Shown piece by piece: positions 35,571 through 45,181 of a stretch of 64,000 nt of DNA (within the stretch, counting starts at the first letter, position 1; the number at the start of each line of letters is the position of its first letter). The stretch spans positions 434,001-498,000 of the forward strand of contig NZ_CP040915.1 in the NCBI RefSeq assembly GCF_006352065.1, read 5' to 3'. Source of the stretch: Georgenia yuyongxinii (GTDB lineage: Bacteria; Actinomycetota; Actinomycetes; Actinomycetales; Actinomycetaceae). Both the position numbers and the translations under genes were made by a program. The notes under the pieces are model-generated. The model saw nothing but the letters and a program-made list of their open reading frames with translations. It ran no database searches and was not told where the DNA came from.

Positions 35571-37883
35571 ATGCTGGATCTGGGAACCTCGAGCCTGGCC
35601 ATCGTCGGGGCTATCGGGGTCATCGCCCTCGTCGCGCTCGTGATCGCGGTGGTCCTGCGAAGGCAGGTGCTCGTCGCGGACGAGGGCACCCCGCGGATGC
35701 AGGAGATCGCCCGTGCGATCCAGGAGGGCGCCTCGGCCTACCTGACCCGCCAGTTCCGGACGTTGGCGGTCTTCGCCGTCATCGTCTTCGGGCTGCTCTT
35801 CCTCCTGCCCGCCGACCCTGAGGTCAAGCTGGGCCGGGCGATCGCCTTCCTGTTCGGTGCCGGGTTCTCCGCCTCCATCGGCTACCTGGGCATGTCGCTG
35901 GCCGTGCGCGCCAACGTGCGCGTCGCCGCCGCGGCCACCCGGAAGAACGGCCGCGCGGAAGGGGCGCAGATCGCGTTCCGCACCGGCGGCGTCGTCGGCA
36001 TGAGCGTGGTGGGCCTCGGCCTGCTGGGCGCGGCCGGCGTGGTGCTCATCTACCGCGCGGACGCCCCGGCGGTGCTCGAGGGCTTCGGCTTCGGCGCGGC
36101 GCTGCTGGCGATGTTCATGCGCGTGGGCGGCGGCATCTTCACCAAGGCCGCCGACGTCGGAGCGGACCTGGTCGGCAAGGTCGAGCAGGGCATTCCCGAG
36201 GACGACCCCCGCAACGCCGCCACCATCGCGGACAACGTGGGCGACAACGTGGGCGACTGCGCCGGCATGGCGGCGGACCTGTTCGAGTCCTACGCCGTCA
36301 TGCTCGTCGCCTCCCTGATCCTGGGCACGGCCGTGATGGGGGAGCAGGGGCTCATCCTTCCGCTCATCGTCACCGCCGTCGGCGCCCTGGTCGCCGTGCT
36401 GGGTGTGTTCATCACCAAGGTGCGCGGCTCCGAGTCCGGGCTGCGGGCCATCTACCGCGGCTTCTACCTCTCCGCGCTCGCCGGCGTCGTGCTCGCCGCG
36501 GTCGGCGCGTACGTGTACCTGCCCAGCACCTTCGCGGCCATCCCCGGCGTCAGCGAGGAGCTGGCCGGGCACCCCGGCGACCCGCGGCTGATCGTCTCCC
36601 TCGCCGTCCTGATCGGCGTGGTGCTGGCCGGCATCATCCTGTGGCTGACCGGCTACTTCACCGGCACCACCTCCCGGCCCACCCTGCACGTGGCGTCCAC
36701 CACCCGCACCGGTGCTGCCACCGTGGTGCTCTCCGGGATCGGCGTGGGCTTCCAGTCCGCCGTCTACACCGCGGGCATCATCGCCGCTGCCATCTGCGCG
36801 GTGTTCCTGCTCTCCGGTGGCTCCGTCGGCCTGGCACTGTTCCTCGTGGCGCTGGCCGGCTGCGGCCTGCTCACCACGGTCGGCGTCATCGTCGCCATGG
36901 ACACCTTCGGCCCGGTCAGCGACAACGCCCAGGGCATCGCCGAGATGTCCGGTGACGTCGACGAGGAGGGCGCGCAGATCCTCACCGACCTCGACGCCGT
37001 CGGCAACACCACCAAGGCGATCACCAAGGGCATCGCGATCGCCACCGCCGTGCTGGCGGCCACGGCACTGTTCGGCTCCTACGCCGACGCCGTCCGCCAG
37101 GGCATGGCCGAGTTCGCCGACGCCGGCACCGAGGTCGCCGGCGGCATCGTCGGGGCGATGATGACCTACGAGATCATCTCGCCGATCACCCTGGTGGGCG
37201 TCATCCTCGGTGGGGCGACGGTGTTCCTCTTCTCCGGTGTGGCCATCGACGCCGTCACCCGCGCCGCCGGCACCATCGTCTTCGAGGTGCGCCGCCAGTT
37301 CCGGGAGAACCCCGGCATCATGACCGGCCAGACCCGCCCCGAGTACGGCCGCGTGGTAGACATCTGCACCCGTGAGTCCTTGCGTGAGCTCGCCACCCCG
37401 GGCCTGCTGGCCGCGTTCGCGCCGATCGCCGTGGGCTTCGGCCTGGGCGTCGGCCCGCTGGCCGGGTTCCTCGCCGGGGCCATCGGCGCGGGCGTGCTCA
37501 TGGCCGTCTTCCTCGCCAACTCCGGCGGGGCGTGGGACAACGCCAAGAAGATCGTCGAGGACGGGCACTACGGCGGCAAGGGCTCCGACGCGCACGCCGC
37601 GGCGATCATCGGCGACACGGTCGGCGACCCGTTCAAGGACACCGCCGGCCCCGCGATCAACCCGCTCATCAAGGTGATGAACCTCGTGTCGGTGCTGATC
37701 GCGCCGGCCGTGGTTCAGCTGAGCGTCCCGGCCGACACCAACCACGCGGTGCGTATCGCCATCGCCTGCGTGGCCGCCGGGATCGCCGTCAGCGCGATCG
37801 CCCTCTCCCGCGTGCGAGCCGCCCGGGCCGACGCCGGCGAGCGCAACGGCTCGCGGCAGGAGGCGACCGCCGGGTCGCACTGA
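35571..37883 (+). CDS. hppA: Membrane-bound proton-translocating pyrophosphatase, K+-independent type
   Basis: The 770-residue protein with about 16 helices couples PPi hydrolysis to H+ export. Key motifs: VGADLVGKVEQGIPEDDPRN, ADNVGDNVGDCAGMAADLFE and the C-terminal GDTVGDPFKDTAGPAINPLI. At the K+-switch site it reads VGNTTKAITKGIA with Lys instead of Ala, the K+-independent form. The ATG has a textbook AAGGAGG upstream. It stands alone between the STAS gene and its own terminator. It would recycle biosynthetic PPi into proton-motive force. Confidence 0.96.
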   Translation: MLDLGTSSLAIVGAIGVIALVALVIAVVLRRQVLVADEGTPRMQEIARAIQEGASAYLTRQFRTLAVFAVIVFGLLFLLPADPEVKLGRAIAFLFGAGFSASIGYLGMSLAVRANVRVAAAATRKNGRAEGAQIAFRTGGVVGMSVVGLGLLGAAGVVLIYRADAPAVLEGFGFGAALLAMFMRVGGGIFTKAADVGADLVGKVEQGIPEDDPRNAATIADNVGDNVGDCAGMAADLFESYAVMLVASLILGTAVMGEQGLILPLIVTAVGALVAVLGVFITKVRGSESGLRAIYRGFYLSALAGVVLAAVGAYVYLPSTFAAIPGVSEELAGHPGDPRLIVSLAVLIGVVLAGIILWLTGYFTGTTSRPTLHVASTTRTGAATVVLSGIGVGFQSAVYTAGIIAAAICAVFLLSGGSVGLALFLVALAGCGLLTTVGVIVAMDTFGPVSDNAQGIAEMSGDVDEEGAQILTDLDAVGNTTKAITKGIAIATAVLAATALFGSYADAVRQGMAEFADAGTEVAGGIVGAMMTYEIISPITLVGVILGGATVFLFSGVAIDAVTRAAGTIVFEVRRQFRENPGIMTGQTRPEYGRVVDICTRESLRELATPGLLAAFAPIAVGFGLGVGPLAGFLAGAIGAGVLMAVFLANSGGAWDNAKKIVEDGHYGGKGSDAHAAAIIGDTVGDPFKDTAGPAINPLIKVMNLVSVLIAPAVVQLSVPADTNHAVRIAIACVAAGIAVSAIALSRVRAARADAGERNGSRQEATAGSH

Positions 37884-37897
37884 CCCGACCTTCAGCG

Positions 37898-37928
37898 AGG
37901 GGCGTGCGGCCGAGCCGCACGCCCCTCA
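37898..37928 (+). terminator. Hairpin terminator after hppA
   Basis: A 14-bp perfect stem (GAGGGGCGTGCGGC and complement) with a 3-base loop lies 15 bases past the hppA stop. Confidence 0.85.
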
Positions 37929-37986
37929 CGGTCGGTCCATCGCCGACGCCGTGCGCCCCCGGGCGGTGGACCGTAGGTTCGCCCCC

Positions 37987-38742
37987 ATGGGTGCTACCGA
38001 GCTTCTCCTGGTGCGGCACGGGCAGAGTGCCGCCAACGTCGCCGCCGCCTACGCCGAGTCCATCGGCGCCGAGCAGATCGACGTCCCGGCCCGCGACGCG
38101 GACGTCGAGCTGTCCGACACCGGCCTGGAGCAGGCCCGCGCGCTCGGCGTGTGGCTGGCGGGCCTGCCCGCGGCGCACCGTCCCCAGGCCGTGTGGTCCT
38201 CGCCGTACCGCCGCGCGGCCGACACCGCCCGCACGGCCCTGGCCGAGTCCGGCCTCGATGTGCCGCTGCTCCTCGACGAGCGGCTACGGGACCGGGACCT
38301 GGGCATCACCGACACCCTCACCTCCGCCGGCGTGCGGGCCCGCTACCCCGAGGAGGCGGAGCGGCGCCGCTGGCTCGGGAAGTTCTACCACCGGCCCCCC
38401 GGCGGGGAGTCCTGGGCCGACGTCGCCCTGCGGGTGCGCTCCGTGCTCGCCGACCTCGAGCGCCAGGACCGCGCCGACCGGGTGCTCATCACCTGCCACG
38501 ACGCCGTCGTCCTGCTCTTCCGGTACGTGTGCGAGCACCTCGGGGAGACCGACGTGCTGGCCATCGGCCGCGACGAGGGCGTGCGCAACGCGGCCGTGAC
38601 CCAGCTGGTGACCGACGGGGACGGGTGGCGGCTGGCCGGGTACAACGTCGAGGAGCATCTGGCGGAGCAGGGTGCGGCGACCACGGAGGAGCCTCCGGTG
38701 GGAGAGACGCCCAAGGCGGGCGCCGCCGAGGGGCACGCATGA
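37987..38742 (+). CDS. Histidine phosphatase superfamily protein (phosphoglycerate-mutase-like)
   Basis: The 251-residue protein has the catalytic RHG motif in ELLLVRHGQSAANV, WSSPYRRAADTA, LRDRDLGI and a second His in VLITCHDAVVLLF. The acidic insertion (SIGAEQIDVPARDADVELSDTG) and length fit a broad-specificity phosphatase rather than a glycolytic mutase. TAGGTT ends 7 bases before the ATG (leaderless pattern). The stop overlaps the next gene (ATGA), so it is co-translated with the NAD(P)HX dehydratase. Confidence 0.9.
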   Translation: MGATELLLVRHGQSAANVAAAYAESIGAEQIDVPARDADVELSDTGLEQARALGVWLAGLPAAHRPQAVWSSPYRRAADTARTALAESGLDVPLLLDERLRDRDLGITDTLTSAGVRARYPEEAERRRWLGKFYHRPPGGESWADVALRVRSVLADLERQDRADRVLITCHDAVVLLFRYVCEHLGETDVLAIGRDEGVRNAAVTQLVTDGDGWRLAGYNVEEHLAEQGAATTEEPPVGETPKAGAAEGHA

Positions 38743-39605
38743 CGGCCACGCCGATCACCCCGGCACTGCTGCGCGACTGGCCCCTGCCGGAGCCGAGCGG
38801 CAGCAAGTACGGGCGCGGTCAGGTGCTGGTCGTGGGCGGGGCCCGGGCCACCCCGGGTGCGGTGCTGCTGGCGGGCGAGAGCGCCCTGCGGGTGGGCGCC
38901 GGCCGGCTCACCGTGGCCGTGGCGGCCTCGGCCGTCGGCCCTCTCGCCGTCGTGCTGCCCGAGGCCGGGGTCCGGGGCCTGAAGGAGGACGACGGCGGCG
39001 ACGTCGTCGGCACCGACGCCGCGGTCCTCGGCCGCGACCTGGAGCGGGCCGACGCCGTCCTTCTCGGGCCGGGCCTCGGGGAGCCCGAGGGCACCGCCGC
39101 ACTGCTGGAGGGCCTGCTGCCGGTGCTGCCCGACGGCGTGCCGGTCATCCTCGACGCGTTCGCCCTGGGCGTCCTGCCGGGGCTGCCGCCGGTCCGGGAG
39201 GCGCTCGCCGGCAGGCTGGTGCTCACCCCCAACGTCGCCGAGCTCGCCCGGTTGCTCGACGTCGCGGAGGTCGCCGACGACGACGCCACCGACGCGGCCG
39301 TGACGGTCGCCGCGCAGTACGGTGCCGTCGTCACCGGCCACGGGACCGTCACGGACGGCACAGAGATCTGGGAGGCCACCACCGGGCACACCGGGCTGGG
39401 CACCTCCGGCAGCGGCGACGTGCTCGCCGGCGCCCTGGTCGGGCTGCTCGCGCGCGGCGCCGACAGGGCCCAGGCCGCGGTCTGGGCGACCCACCTGCAC
39501 GCCAGCGCCGGGGACTCGCTGACGGCGAGCGTGGGCAAGGTCGGCTTCCTGGCGCGTGAGCTGATCCCCGAGCTACCCCGCCTGCTGCACGAGCTGACCG
39601 TCTGA
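38739..39605 (+). CDS. nnrD: ADP-dependent (S)-NAD(P)H-hydrate dehydratase
   Basis: The 288-residue ribokinase-like enzyme repairs hydrated NAD(P)H. It shows GQVLVVGGARATPGAVLLAGESALRVGAGRLT, LLGPGLGEPEG, RLVLTPNVAELARLL and TGLGTSGSGDVLAGALVG with the catalytic GSGD. Only the C-terminal dehydratase domain is present; the epimerase (NnrE) half found in fused enzymes is absent from this window. It overlaps the phosphatase gene by 4 bp. Function follows from strong family motifs. Confidence 0.9.
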   Translation: MTATPITPALLRDWPLPEPSGSKYGRGQVLVVGGARATPGAVLLAGESALRVGAGRLTVAVAASAVGPLAVVLPEAGVRGLKEDDGGDVVGTDAAVLGRDLERADAVLLGPGLGEPEGTAALLEGLLPVLPDGVPVILDAFALGVLPGLPPVREALAGRLVLTPNVAELARLLDVAEVADDDATDAAVTVAAQYGAVVTGHGTVTDGTEIWEATTGHTGLGTSGSGDVLAGALVGLLARGADRAQAAVWATHLHASAGDSLTASVGKVGFLARELIPELPRLLHELTV

Positions 39606-39651
39606 TCCGCCGCGGGCCTCCACCCGCCGGCGACCTCTCTACGCTCACCCC

Positions 39652-41298
39652 ATGACCGCCCGCCCCAGCCCCGCCCCGCCCGCCGGCCCCGCGACGGACG
39701 TCGGCGTCTTGCGCGGCGACCTCGGTGCGGCCGGGTTCACTGTCGACGGCGTGGGCGACCTGCTCGGCGACGTCGCCGGCGCCGCCCTGCACCGCGAGCA
39801 GCGCGTGCCCGCGCTACGGCTGGCCCGCGGCGTCGACTCGCCCGCCGCCACCCTCGTTCGTCTCTTCATGCTCGGCGACGAGGTCACCACCGCCGAGCTC
39901 GCCGCCGCCCTGCCCGGCACCGGCCCGGCGGGCGCTCAGGCGCTCGGCCTGGTGGCGCGGGCGGGCGCCGGCCACGCCGACCCCGTGCGCGCCACCGTCG
40001 ACCTGCGGCCCTACGCGGCCGCCGACGCCGCGGGGGCGGCGCACTGGTGGGTGGCGTCCGACCTCGGCGAGGTGGCGACCGGCACCAGCCTGCGCGCCGA
40101 CCACGTGCTCGGCATCGGCGGGGCGTCCACCACGCTGGCGCAGCTGACCGTGCGAGACCCGCGCCCGCGGGTGCTGGACCTCGGCACGGGCTGCGGGGTC
40201 CAGGCACTGCACGCCGCGCGCCACGGCGAGCACGTGGTGGCCACCGACATCTCGGCCCGGGCACTCGGTTTCGCCGCCTTCAACGCCGCCCTGGCAGGGA
40301 CGGACCTGGACCTGCGCCGCGGGTCGCTGCTCGAGCCGGTCGCCGGGGAGGCGTTCGACCTCGTCGTGTCCAACCCGCCCTTCGTCATCACGCCCACCGC
40401 CGCCTACGATGCCGGCCTGCCGCTCATGGAGTACCGCGACGGCGGACGAGGCGGCGACCTGCTCGTGCGTGAGCTGATCACCACCGTCGGCGCCCATCTC
40501 GCTCCGGGCGGGGTCGCGCAGCTGCTGGGCAACTGGGAGCACCACCGCCGCGAGGACTGGCGCGACCGGGTGCTCGGCTGGCTCGCGGCGTCGGGCCTGG
40601 ACGGATGGGTAGTGCAGCGCGAGGTCCAGGACCCGGCCGAGTACGCGGAGCTGTGGCTGCGCGACGGCGGCCTGCGCCCCGAGGTGGACCGGCCCGGCTA
40701 CGAGGCTGCCTACGCCGCGTGGCTGGGCGACTTCGAGGCGCGCGGCGTCGAGGCCGTCGGGTTCGGTTACGTGCTGCTGCGCCGCCCCGGTCAAGCGGGT
40801 CGGCCGTGGCACCGCGTGGAGGAGGTGAGCGGCCCGGTGCGACAGCCGCTGGGCCAACACGTCCTCTACGTCCTCGCCGCCCGGGACTGGCTGGCCGCGC
40901 GCGGCGTGCCCGACGGCGATGGCACCCCCAGCGCTCGTGTGCCTGACGGTGGTGGCACGCCCAGCGCTCGTGTGCCCGACGGCGCCCGCGGCCTCACCGT
41001 CCTGGCGGACCACCGGTTCGCCGTCGCGCCCGACGTCACCGAGGAACGCTTCCTCACGCCCGGCGCGTCCGACCCCCAGGTGATCCAGCTGCGCCAGGGC
41101 GGCGGACTGGGCCGGGTGGTCCGGCCGGGCACGCTGGTCGCGGGCGCCGTCGGTGCCTGCGACGGCGAGCTCACCCTCGGGCAGATCATCGGCGGCCTCG
41201 CCGCACTGCTCGACCTGCGCATTGACGACGTCGCCGCCGAGGTGCTGCCCGCCGCCCGTGAGCTGCTCCTCGACGGCTTCCTCCGTCCGGTGCCCTGA
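39652..41298 (+). CDS. Class I SAM-dependent methyltransferase (HemK/PrmC-like motifs)
   Basis: The 548-residue protein has an N-terminal helical domain (about 1-150) that resembles an actinobacterial methyltransferase-associated domain, a SAM-binding motif RVLDLGTGCGVQALHAA, and the catalytic NPPF in VVSNPPFVITP (N-methyltransferase type). A C-terminal domain of about 200 residues is present. The substrate may be protein Gln or a nucleic-acid base; not decidable. Between residues about 419 and 440 two 33-bp in-frame duplications encode VPDGxGTPSAR. TACGCT six bases before the ATG indicates a leaderless start. M. tuberculosis has a similar gene next to topA. Confidence 0.85.
   Translation: MTARPSPAPPAGPATDVGVLRGDLGAAGFTVDGVGDLLGDVAGAALHREQRVPALRLARGVDSPAATLVRLFMLGDEVTTAELAAALPGTGPAGAQALGLVARAGAGHADPVRATVDLRPYAAADAAGAAHWWVASDLGEVATGTSLRADHVLGIGGASTTLAQLTVRDPRPRVLDLGTGCGVQALHAARHGEHVVATDISARALGFAAFNAALAGTDLDLRRGSLLEPVAGEAFDLVVSNPPFVITPTAAYDAGLPLMEYRDGGRGGDLLVRELITTVGAHLAPGGVAQLLGNWEHHRREDWRDRVLGWLAASGLDGWVVQREVQDPAEYAELWLRDGGLRPEVDRPGYEAAYAAWLGDFEARGVEAVGFGYVLLRRPGQAGRPWHRVEEVSGPVRQPLGQHVLYVLAARDWLAARGVPDGDGTPSARVPDGGGTPSARVPDGARGLTVLADHRFAVAPDVTEERFLTPGASDPQVIQLRQGGGLGRVVRPGTLVAGAVGACDGELTLGQIIGGLAALLDLRIDDVAAEVLPAARELLLDGFLRPVP
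40906..40971. repeat. In-frame 33-bp tandem duplication in methyltransferase gene
   Basis: Two 33-bp copies (40906-40938, 40939-40971) differing at a few bases encode VPDGDGTPSAR and VPDGGGTPSAR, followed by a partial third copy (VPDG). It sits in a predicted loop and preserves the frame. Confidence 0.9.
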
Positions 41299-41400
41299 CT
41301 GGCGGCAGGCGCAGTCCTCACACGCTTCGACCGGTGGCACCCCGGCTCCCCGCGCCCCGCCCAGCGTGCGCGCCTCCCGACCCACCCGCACGATGGGTCC

Positions 41401-42258
41401 ATGGCTGACGAGACGACGCAGATCCCCGCCCAGCAGCAGCAGTGGCCCGGCACCCCGAGCAAGCTGACCCCGCCCGCGGACCACGGCGAGACCAGCTACA
41501 CCGGCCGCGACCGGCTGACCGGCAAGAAGGCCCTGATCACCGGCGGCGACTCGGGCATCGGGCGCGCCACCGCCATCGCCTTCGCCAAGGAGGGCGCCGA
41601 CGTCGCCATCACGTTCCTGCCCGAGGAGCAGGCCGACGCCGAGGAGACCCGCCGCCACGTCCAGGCCGCGGGGCGCACCTGCGTGCTGCTGCCGGCCGAC
41701 CTGCGCTCCGAGGAGGCGGCGACCGACGTCGCCACCAACGCGGTCAAGGAGCTCGGCGGCCTCGACGTCCTGGTCAACAACGCCGGCTTCCAGATGTCCC
41801 ACCAGGCCCTGGAGGAGTTCCCCGGCGAGCAGATCGAGCGCACGTTCGCCACGAACGTCTTCGCCACCTTCTGGCTCACCAAGGCGATCGCCCCGCACAT
41901 GCGGCCCGGGTCGAGCATCCTCAACACCACGTCCATCCAGGCGTTCCAGCCGTCCGAGCCGCTCCTGGACTACGCCGCCACCAAGGCCGCGCTCAACAAC
42001 CTCACAGTGAACCTCGCGACGGAGCTCGGCCCGCGGGGCATCCGGGTCAACGCCGTGGCCCCCGGGCCCATCTGGACCCCGCTCATCCCCACCACCTTCC
42101 CCGAGGAGAAGGTCGAGGGCTTCGGCGCCGACACCCCGCTGGGCCGCCCAGGCCAGCCGGTCGAGGTGGCCAGCGCGTTCGTGTTCCTCGCGAGCGACGA
42201 GGCCAGCTACGTCTCGGGCACCGTGCTGGGCGTCACCGGCGGCAAGGCCGTGTTCTGA
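41401..42258 (+). CDS. Short-chain dehydrogenase/reductase (YghA-like)
   Basis: The 285-residue oxidoreductase has an N-terminal extension (QQQQWPGTPSKLTPPADHGE), the NAD(P) motif ALITGGDSGIGRATA, DVLVNNAGFQM, the catalytic Tyr-Lys in LLDYAATKAALNN, and a C-terminal SYVSGTVLGVTGGK. The long N-terminus and pattern place it with YghA/glucose-1-dehydrogenase-like stress SDRs of broad specificity. It precedes a DUF2071 gene by 16 bp and may be co-transcribed with it. The physiological substrate is unknown. Confidence 0.9.
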   Translation: MADETTQIPAQQQQWPGTPSKLTPPADHGETSYTGRDRLTGKKALITGGDSGIGRATAIAFAKEGADVAITFLPEEQADAEETRRHVQAAGRTCVLLPADLRSEEAATDVATNAVKELGGLDVLVNNAGFQMSHQALEEFPGEQIERTFATNVFATFWLTKAIAPHMRPGSSILNTTSIQAFQPSEPLLDYAATKAALNNLTVNLATELGPRGIRVNAVAPGPIWTPLIPTTFPEEKVEGFGADTPLGRPGQPVEVASAFVFLASDEASYVSGTVLGVTGGKAVF

Positions 42259-42274
42259 CCGACCGGAGGCCGGC

Positions 42275-42958
42275 ATGTCCAGCAACCGGGTGCCCAGGCC
42301 CGTCAGCCTGCAGCGGTTGACGGACGTGACGTTCCTGCACTGGGCCCTGCCGGCGTCCGCGGTGGAGGAGCGGCTCCCGCCCGGTCTGGACCTGGACACG
42401 TTCGACGGCCGCGCCTGGGTGGGCGTCGTCCCCCTCGTCATGCGCGACGTCCGCCCGGCTCGCCTGCCCGCGGTGCCGCACCTGTCCCACTTCACCGAAA
42501 TCAACGTGCGCACCTACGTGCGCGGCCCCGACGGCGTCCCCGGAGTGTGGTTCTACTCCCTCGAGTGCCCACGCCTGCCGGTGGTGGCCGCACTGCGCGG
42601 GCTCGGCCTGCCGTACACGTGGGCCCGCACGCACACGCAGACCTCCGGCGAGCACGTCGCCTACCGCAGCCGCCGCCGGGACGGCACCGGCATGCACGCC
42701 GCCACGCGCATCGGCAGCCCCGTGGAGAAAGACCAGCTCATGCACTTCCTCGTGGAGCGCTACCACGCGTTCTTCTGGCGCGCCGGCCTGTGGCGGGTAC
42801 CGGTGGAGCACCGGCCCTGGCCGTTGCGCGCGGCCACCGCCCACGCCGACGTCGGGACCCTGCTCCACGCCGTCCACCTGCCCGGCCCCCGGTCCGAGCC
42901 ACTGGTCCAGTTCAGCCCCGGGGTGGACGCGCGGATCGGCGCGCCCCGGCGCGCATGA
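42275..42958 (+). CDS. DUF2071-family protein (YqjF-like)
   Basis: The 227-residue protein matches the YqjF/DUF2071 family: MLHWALPASAVEERLPPGLDLDTF-type start (here FLHWALP), WVGVVPLVMRDVRPARLP, FTEINVRTYVRG, GVWFYSLECPRLPVV, and a C-terminal HRPWPLRAATA. The family is of unknown biochemical function, often near stress genes. GGAGG lies 9 bases before the ATG. The stop overlaps the FUSC gene (ATGA). Confidence 0.88.
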   Translation: MSSNRVPRPVSLQRLTDVTFLHWALPASAVEERLPPGLDLDTFDGRAWVGVVPLVMRDVRPARLPAVPHLSHFTEINVRTYVRGPDGVPGVWFYSLECPRLPVVAALRGLGLPYTWARTHTQTSGEHVAYRSRRRDGTGMHAATRIGSPVEKDQLMHFLVERYHAFFWRAGLWRVPVEHRPWPLRAATAHADVGTLLHAVHLPGPRSEPLVQFSPGVDARIGAPRRA

Positions 42959-44085
42959 GCCCCGCGCGCACCCCCGTCGTCACCGCGGGCCTGGGGCGCT
43001 GGCGTTCCCGGCGCCCCGGCTGGGCCCGCCGCATCTGGGCCCGCCATCCCCGTCTGGCGATGGCCGCACGAGCGGCGATCGCGGCCCCGCTGGCGTGGGT
43101 GGTCGCCCTCGCCATCCCCGGCCCGACGGCGGACTACCCCTACTACGCCCCGCTGGGCGCCGTCGTCGCCACGACCTTCACCCTCGCCGGCTCGGTACGC
43201 GAGTCCCTCCAGGCCGTCGCCAGCATCGCGCTGGGCGCGATGACCGCGTTCGCGGTGGGGGCGGTCACGAACCAGACGAACCCGCTGGGCATCGCGGTCG
43301 TGGTGGCGCTCGGGGTGCTCCTGGCCGGCTGGCGCGTGCTGGGTGACATGGGCTCCTGGGTGCCGACGGCGGCGCTGTTCACGCTCATCATCGGCGGCAG
43401 CGACCCGACCGGATACATCGGCGCCTACACCGGGCTGACTCTGCTCGGCGCGCTCATCGGCGTCGTCGTCAACCTCACCTTCCCGCCGCTGCCGCTCGCA
43501 CCCGCCCAGCACGCGCTCACCCGCGTCCGCGAGCTCCTCGCCGCCCAGCTCGCGGACCTCGCGGACGGGCTCGAGCGGGACACCCCGCCCGACGCCGCCG
43601 AGTGGGCCCGGCGCCGCCGCGACCTCGCCGAGCCCATGGGCGCCATGAACGACGCCGTCGTGGCCGCCTCGGAGGCCCGCCGCTGGAACCGCCGCACCCC
43701 GCACTACGACATCGCCATCACCCGGCAGGACCGGATGTCCAGCGCGCTGCGCCGCGCCGCCCTCGTGGTCGAGGACCTCACCGCCACCGTCACGGAGGAG
43801 GAGCGCGCCGACCTGGACACGCTCGCCCTCGGTCCCGGCCTGCGCCCGCCCGCCGCACGGGCCATGCGCGCCCTGGCCGACGTGCTGCGTCAGGTGGAGG
43901 GCCGCGCCACCGGCACCCCAGAGGTCATCCGGGCGGAGCAGGCCGTCGACCAGCTGCGCCTCGCAGTCACCCGCGCCGGCGCCGACCCCTCCGGCCTGCT
44001 CGTCGCCGCGAGCCTGGTCGTCTCCCTGCGCCGTCTGCTCGAGGCCGTCACCGACCCGCCCGGATACCGCGAGCCGACCGGTTGA
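42955..44085 (+). CDS. FUSC-family membrane protein
   Basis: The 376-residue protein has a membrane domain of about six helices (AARAAIAAPLAWVVALAI; YPYYAPLGAVVATTFTLAGSVRES; VVVALGVLLAGWRVLG; TAALFTLIIGG) and a long cytoplasmic helical C-terminal half rich in Arg, Ala and Glu. This is the FUSC/aromatic acid exporter layout (YccS-like). It probably moves small aromatic or organic compounds; no evidence for the exact ligand. It is coupled to the DUF2071 gene. Confidence 0.82.
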   Translation: MSPARTPVVTAGLGRWRSRRPGWARRIWARHPRLAMAARAAIAAPLAWVVALAIPGPTADYPYYAPLGAVVATTFTLAGSVRESLQAVASIALGAMTAFAVGAVTNQTNPLGIAVVVALGVLLAGWRVLGDMGSWVPTAALFTLIIGGSDPTGYIGAYTGLTLLGALIGVVVNLTFPPLPLAPAQHALTRVRELLAAQLADLADGLERDTPPDAAEWARRRRDLAEPMGAMNDAVVAASEARRWNRRTPHYDIAITRQDRMSSALRRAALVVEDLTATVTEEERADLDTLALGPGLRPPAARAMRALADVLRQVEGRATGTPEVIRAEQAVDQLRLAVTRAGADPSGLLVAASLVVSLRRLLEAVTDPPGYREPTG

Positions 44086-44180
44086 CACCGAGCGGCGGAG
44101 TGGCTCGCTGGACGGCCGGAGACAAACGCAACGTCGCGCTCGGACCGGGCTGCCGGCCAGCTCGTGGTTATCGTGACCCG

Positions 44181-45035
44181 GTGACGCAGACACTCACCCG
44201 TGAGCAGCGCCGCACCGACAGCACCCGACGGACGGTCGCCGCGCTCCTCGCGGTGCTCGCCGCCGCCGCGGTGACCACGGTGTGGTGGTTCTTCGTCACC
44301 ACCGCCACTGGCCAGCACCTCGACGACGTCGCCTACACCGGCTCGCGCATCGGTCGCACCCGCCTGGCCGAGTACACCCAGTCCGTGCTCGACGTGGTCT
44401 CCGTGCCGTTCCTGATCGTGGTGATCGTGGTAGCCACCGCCGTCGCGCTGCTGCGCCGCCGTTGGTGGCTGGCGCTGGGCGTCGGCGCGGTGGTCGGCGC
44501 CGCGAACCTGACGACGCAGCTGCTTAAGTACGAGGTCTTTAACCGCCCCGACCTGGGCATCACCGACGGATACGCCGCCAACACCCTGCCCAGCGGGCAC
44601 ACGACCGTGGCCGGCTCGGTGGGCCTGGCCGTGCTGCTGGTCGCCCCGGCCCGCTGGCGCTGGCTGGTGGCGCCGCTGGCCGCCGTCTACACCGGGGCGA
44701 CCGGCATCGCGACCATGGCGGACGGCTGGCACCGGGCCTCCGACGTCGTCGCCGCCGTCCTCGTGGTCACCGGGTGGGCGCTGCTCGCCGTGGCGGTGAC
44801 CGGCCCGGTGGACGCCGTCGGCCCGGTCCGCGCCGCCGGCTGGGTCCTGGGCGTGGCCGGGGTGGCGGGCGCCCTGGTCGCCCTGGTCTGCCTGCTCCTG
44901 ACCCGCGGGGCCGACGCCGACCCCTCCCGGGCCCAGATGCTCATCGCCTATGGTGGGGCGAGCGTGGGGGTGATGGCGGTCCTCAGCCTCGCCACCCTCG
45001 CGGTGCTGCTCGTGGGTGCCCGGCCCGCTCGCTGA
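44181..45035 (+). CDS. PAP2-family membrane phosphatase
   Basis: The 284-residue protein shows the PAP2 catalytic pattern: K-X6-RP in KYEVFNRPD, PSGHTTVAGS, and GWHRASDVVAAV (R-X5-H-X3-D-like third motif: H-RASD). About six helices are present. It probably dephosphorylates a lipid or lipid-linked pyrophosphate at the outer face of the membrane. The GTG at 44181, with TATCGT six bases ahead, is chosen as a leaderless start. It lies between the FUSC and topA genes. Confidence 0.88.
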   Translation: MTQTLTREQRRTDSTRRTVAALLAVLAAAAVTTVWWFFVTTATGQHLDDVAYTGSRIGRTRLAEYTQSVLDVVSVPFLIVVIVVATAVALLRRRWWLALGVGAVVGAANLTTQLLKYEVFNRPDLGITDGYAANTLPSGHTTVAGSVGLAVLLVAPARWRWLVAPLAAVYTGATGIATMADGWHRASDVVAAVLVVTGWALLAVAVTGPVDAVGPVRAAGWVLGVAGVAGALVALVCLLLTRGADADPSRAQMLIAYGGASVGVMAVLSLATLAVLLVGARPAR

Positions 45036-45181
45036 GGCGCGTCACCACCAGCGTCCCTGCCGGGTGCGCCGGCACCCAGGTGTGGGCATGAGCACCCGCA
45101 CCTGCTCCGGTGACGGGGTACCGTCACCGTCGAAAGCGGCCCGGCGCTTCCCGGGCCCGTCCAGAAGTAAGGAACGTCCGC

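Noticed and set aside
35508-37880. A ~790-codon open frame antisense to hppA, and similar long antisense frames opposite topA, acs and the methyltransferase/SDR region
   Set aside because: These are shadow frames caused by very high GC in third codon positions; their translations are His/Gly/Arg/Asp-rich low complexity without domains, while the sense strand encodes well-known proteins.
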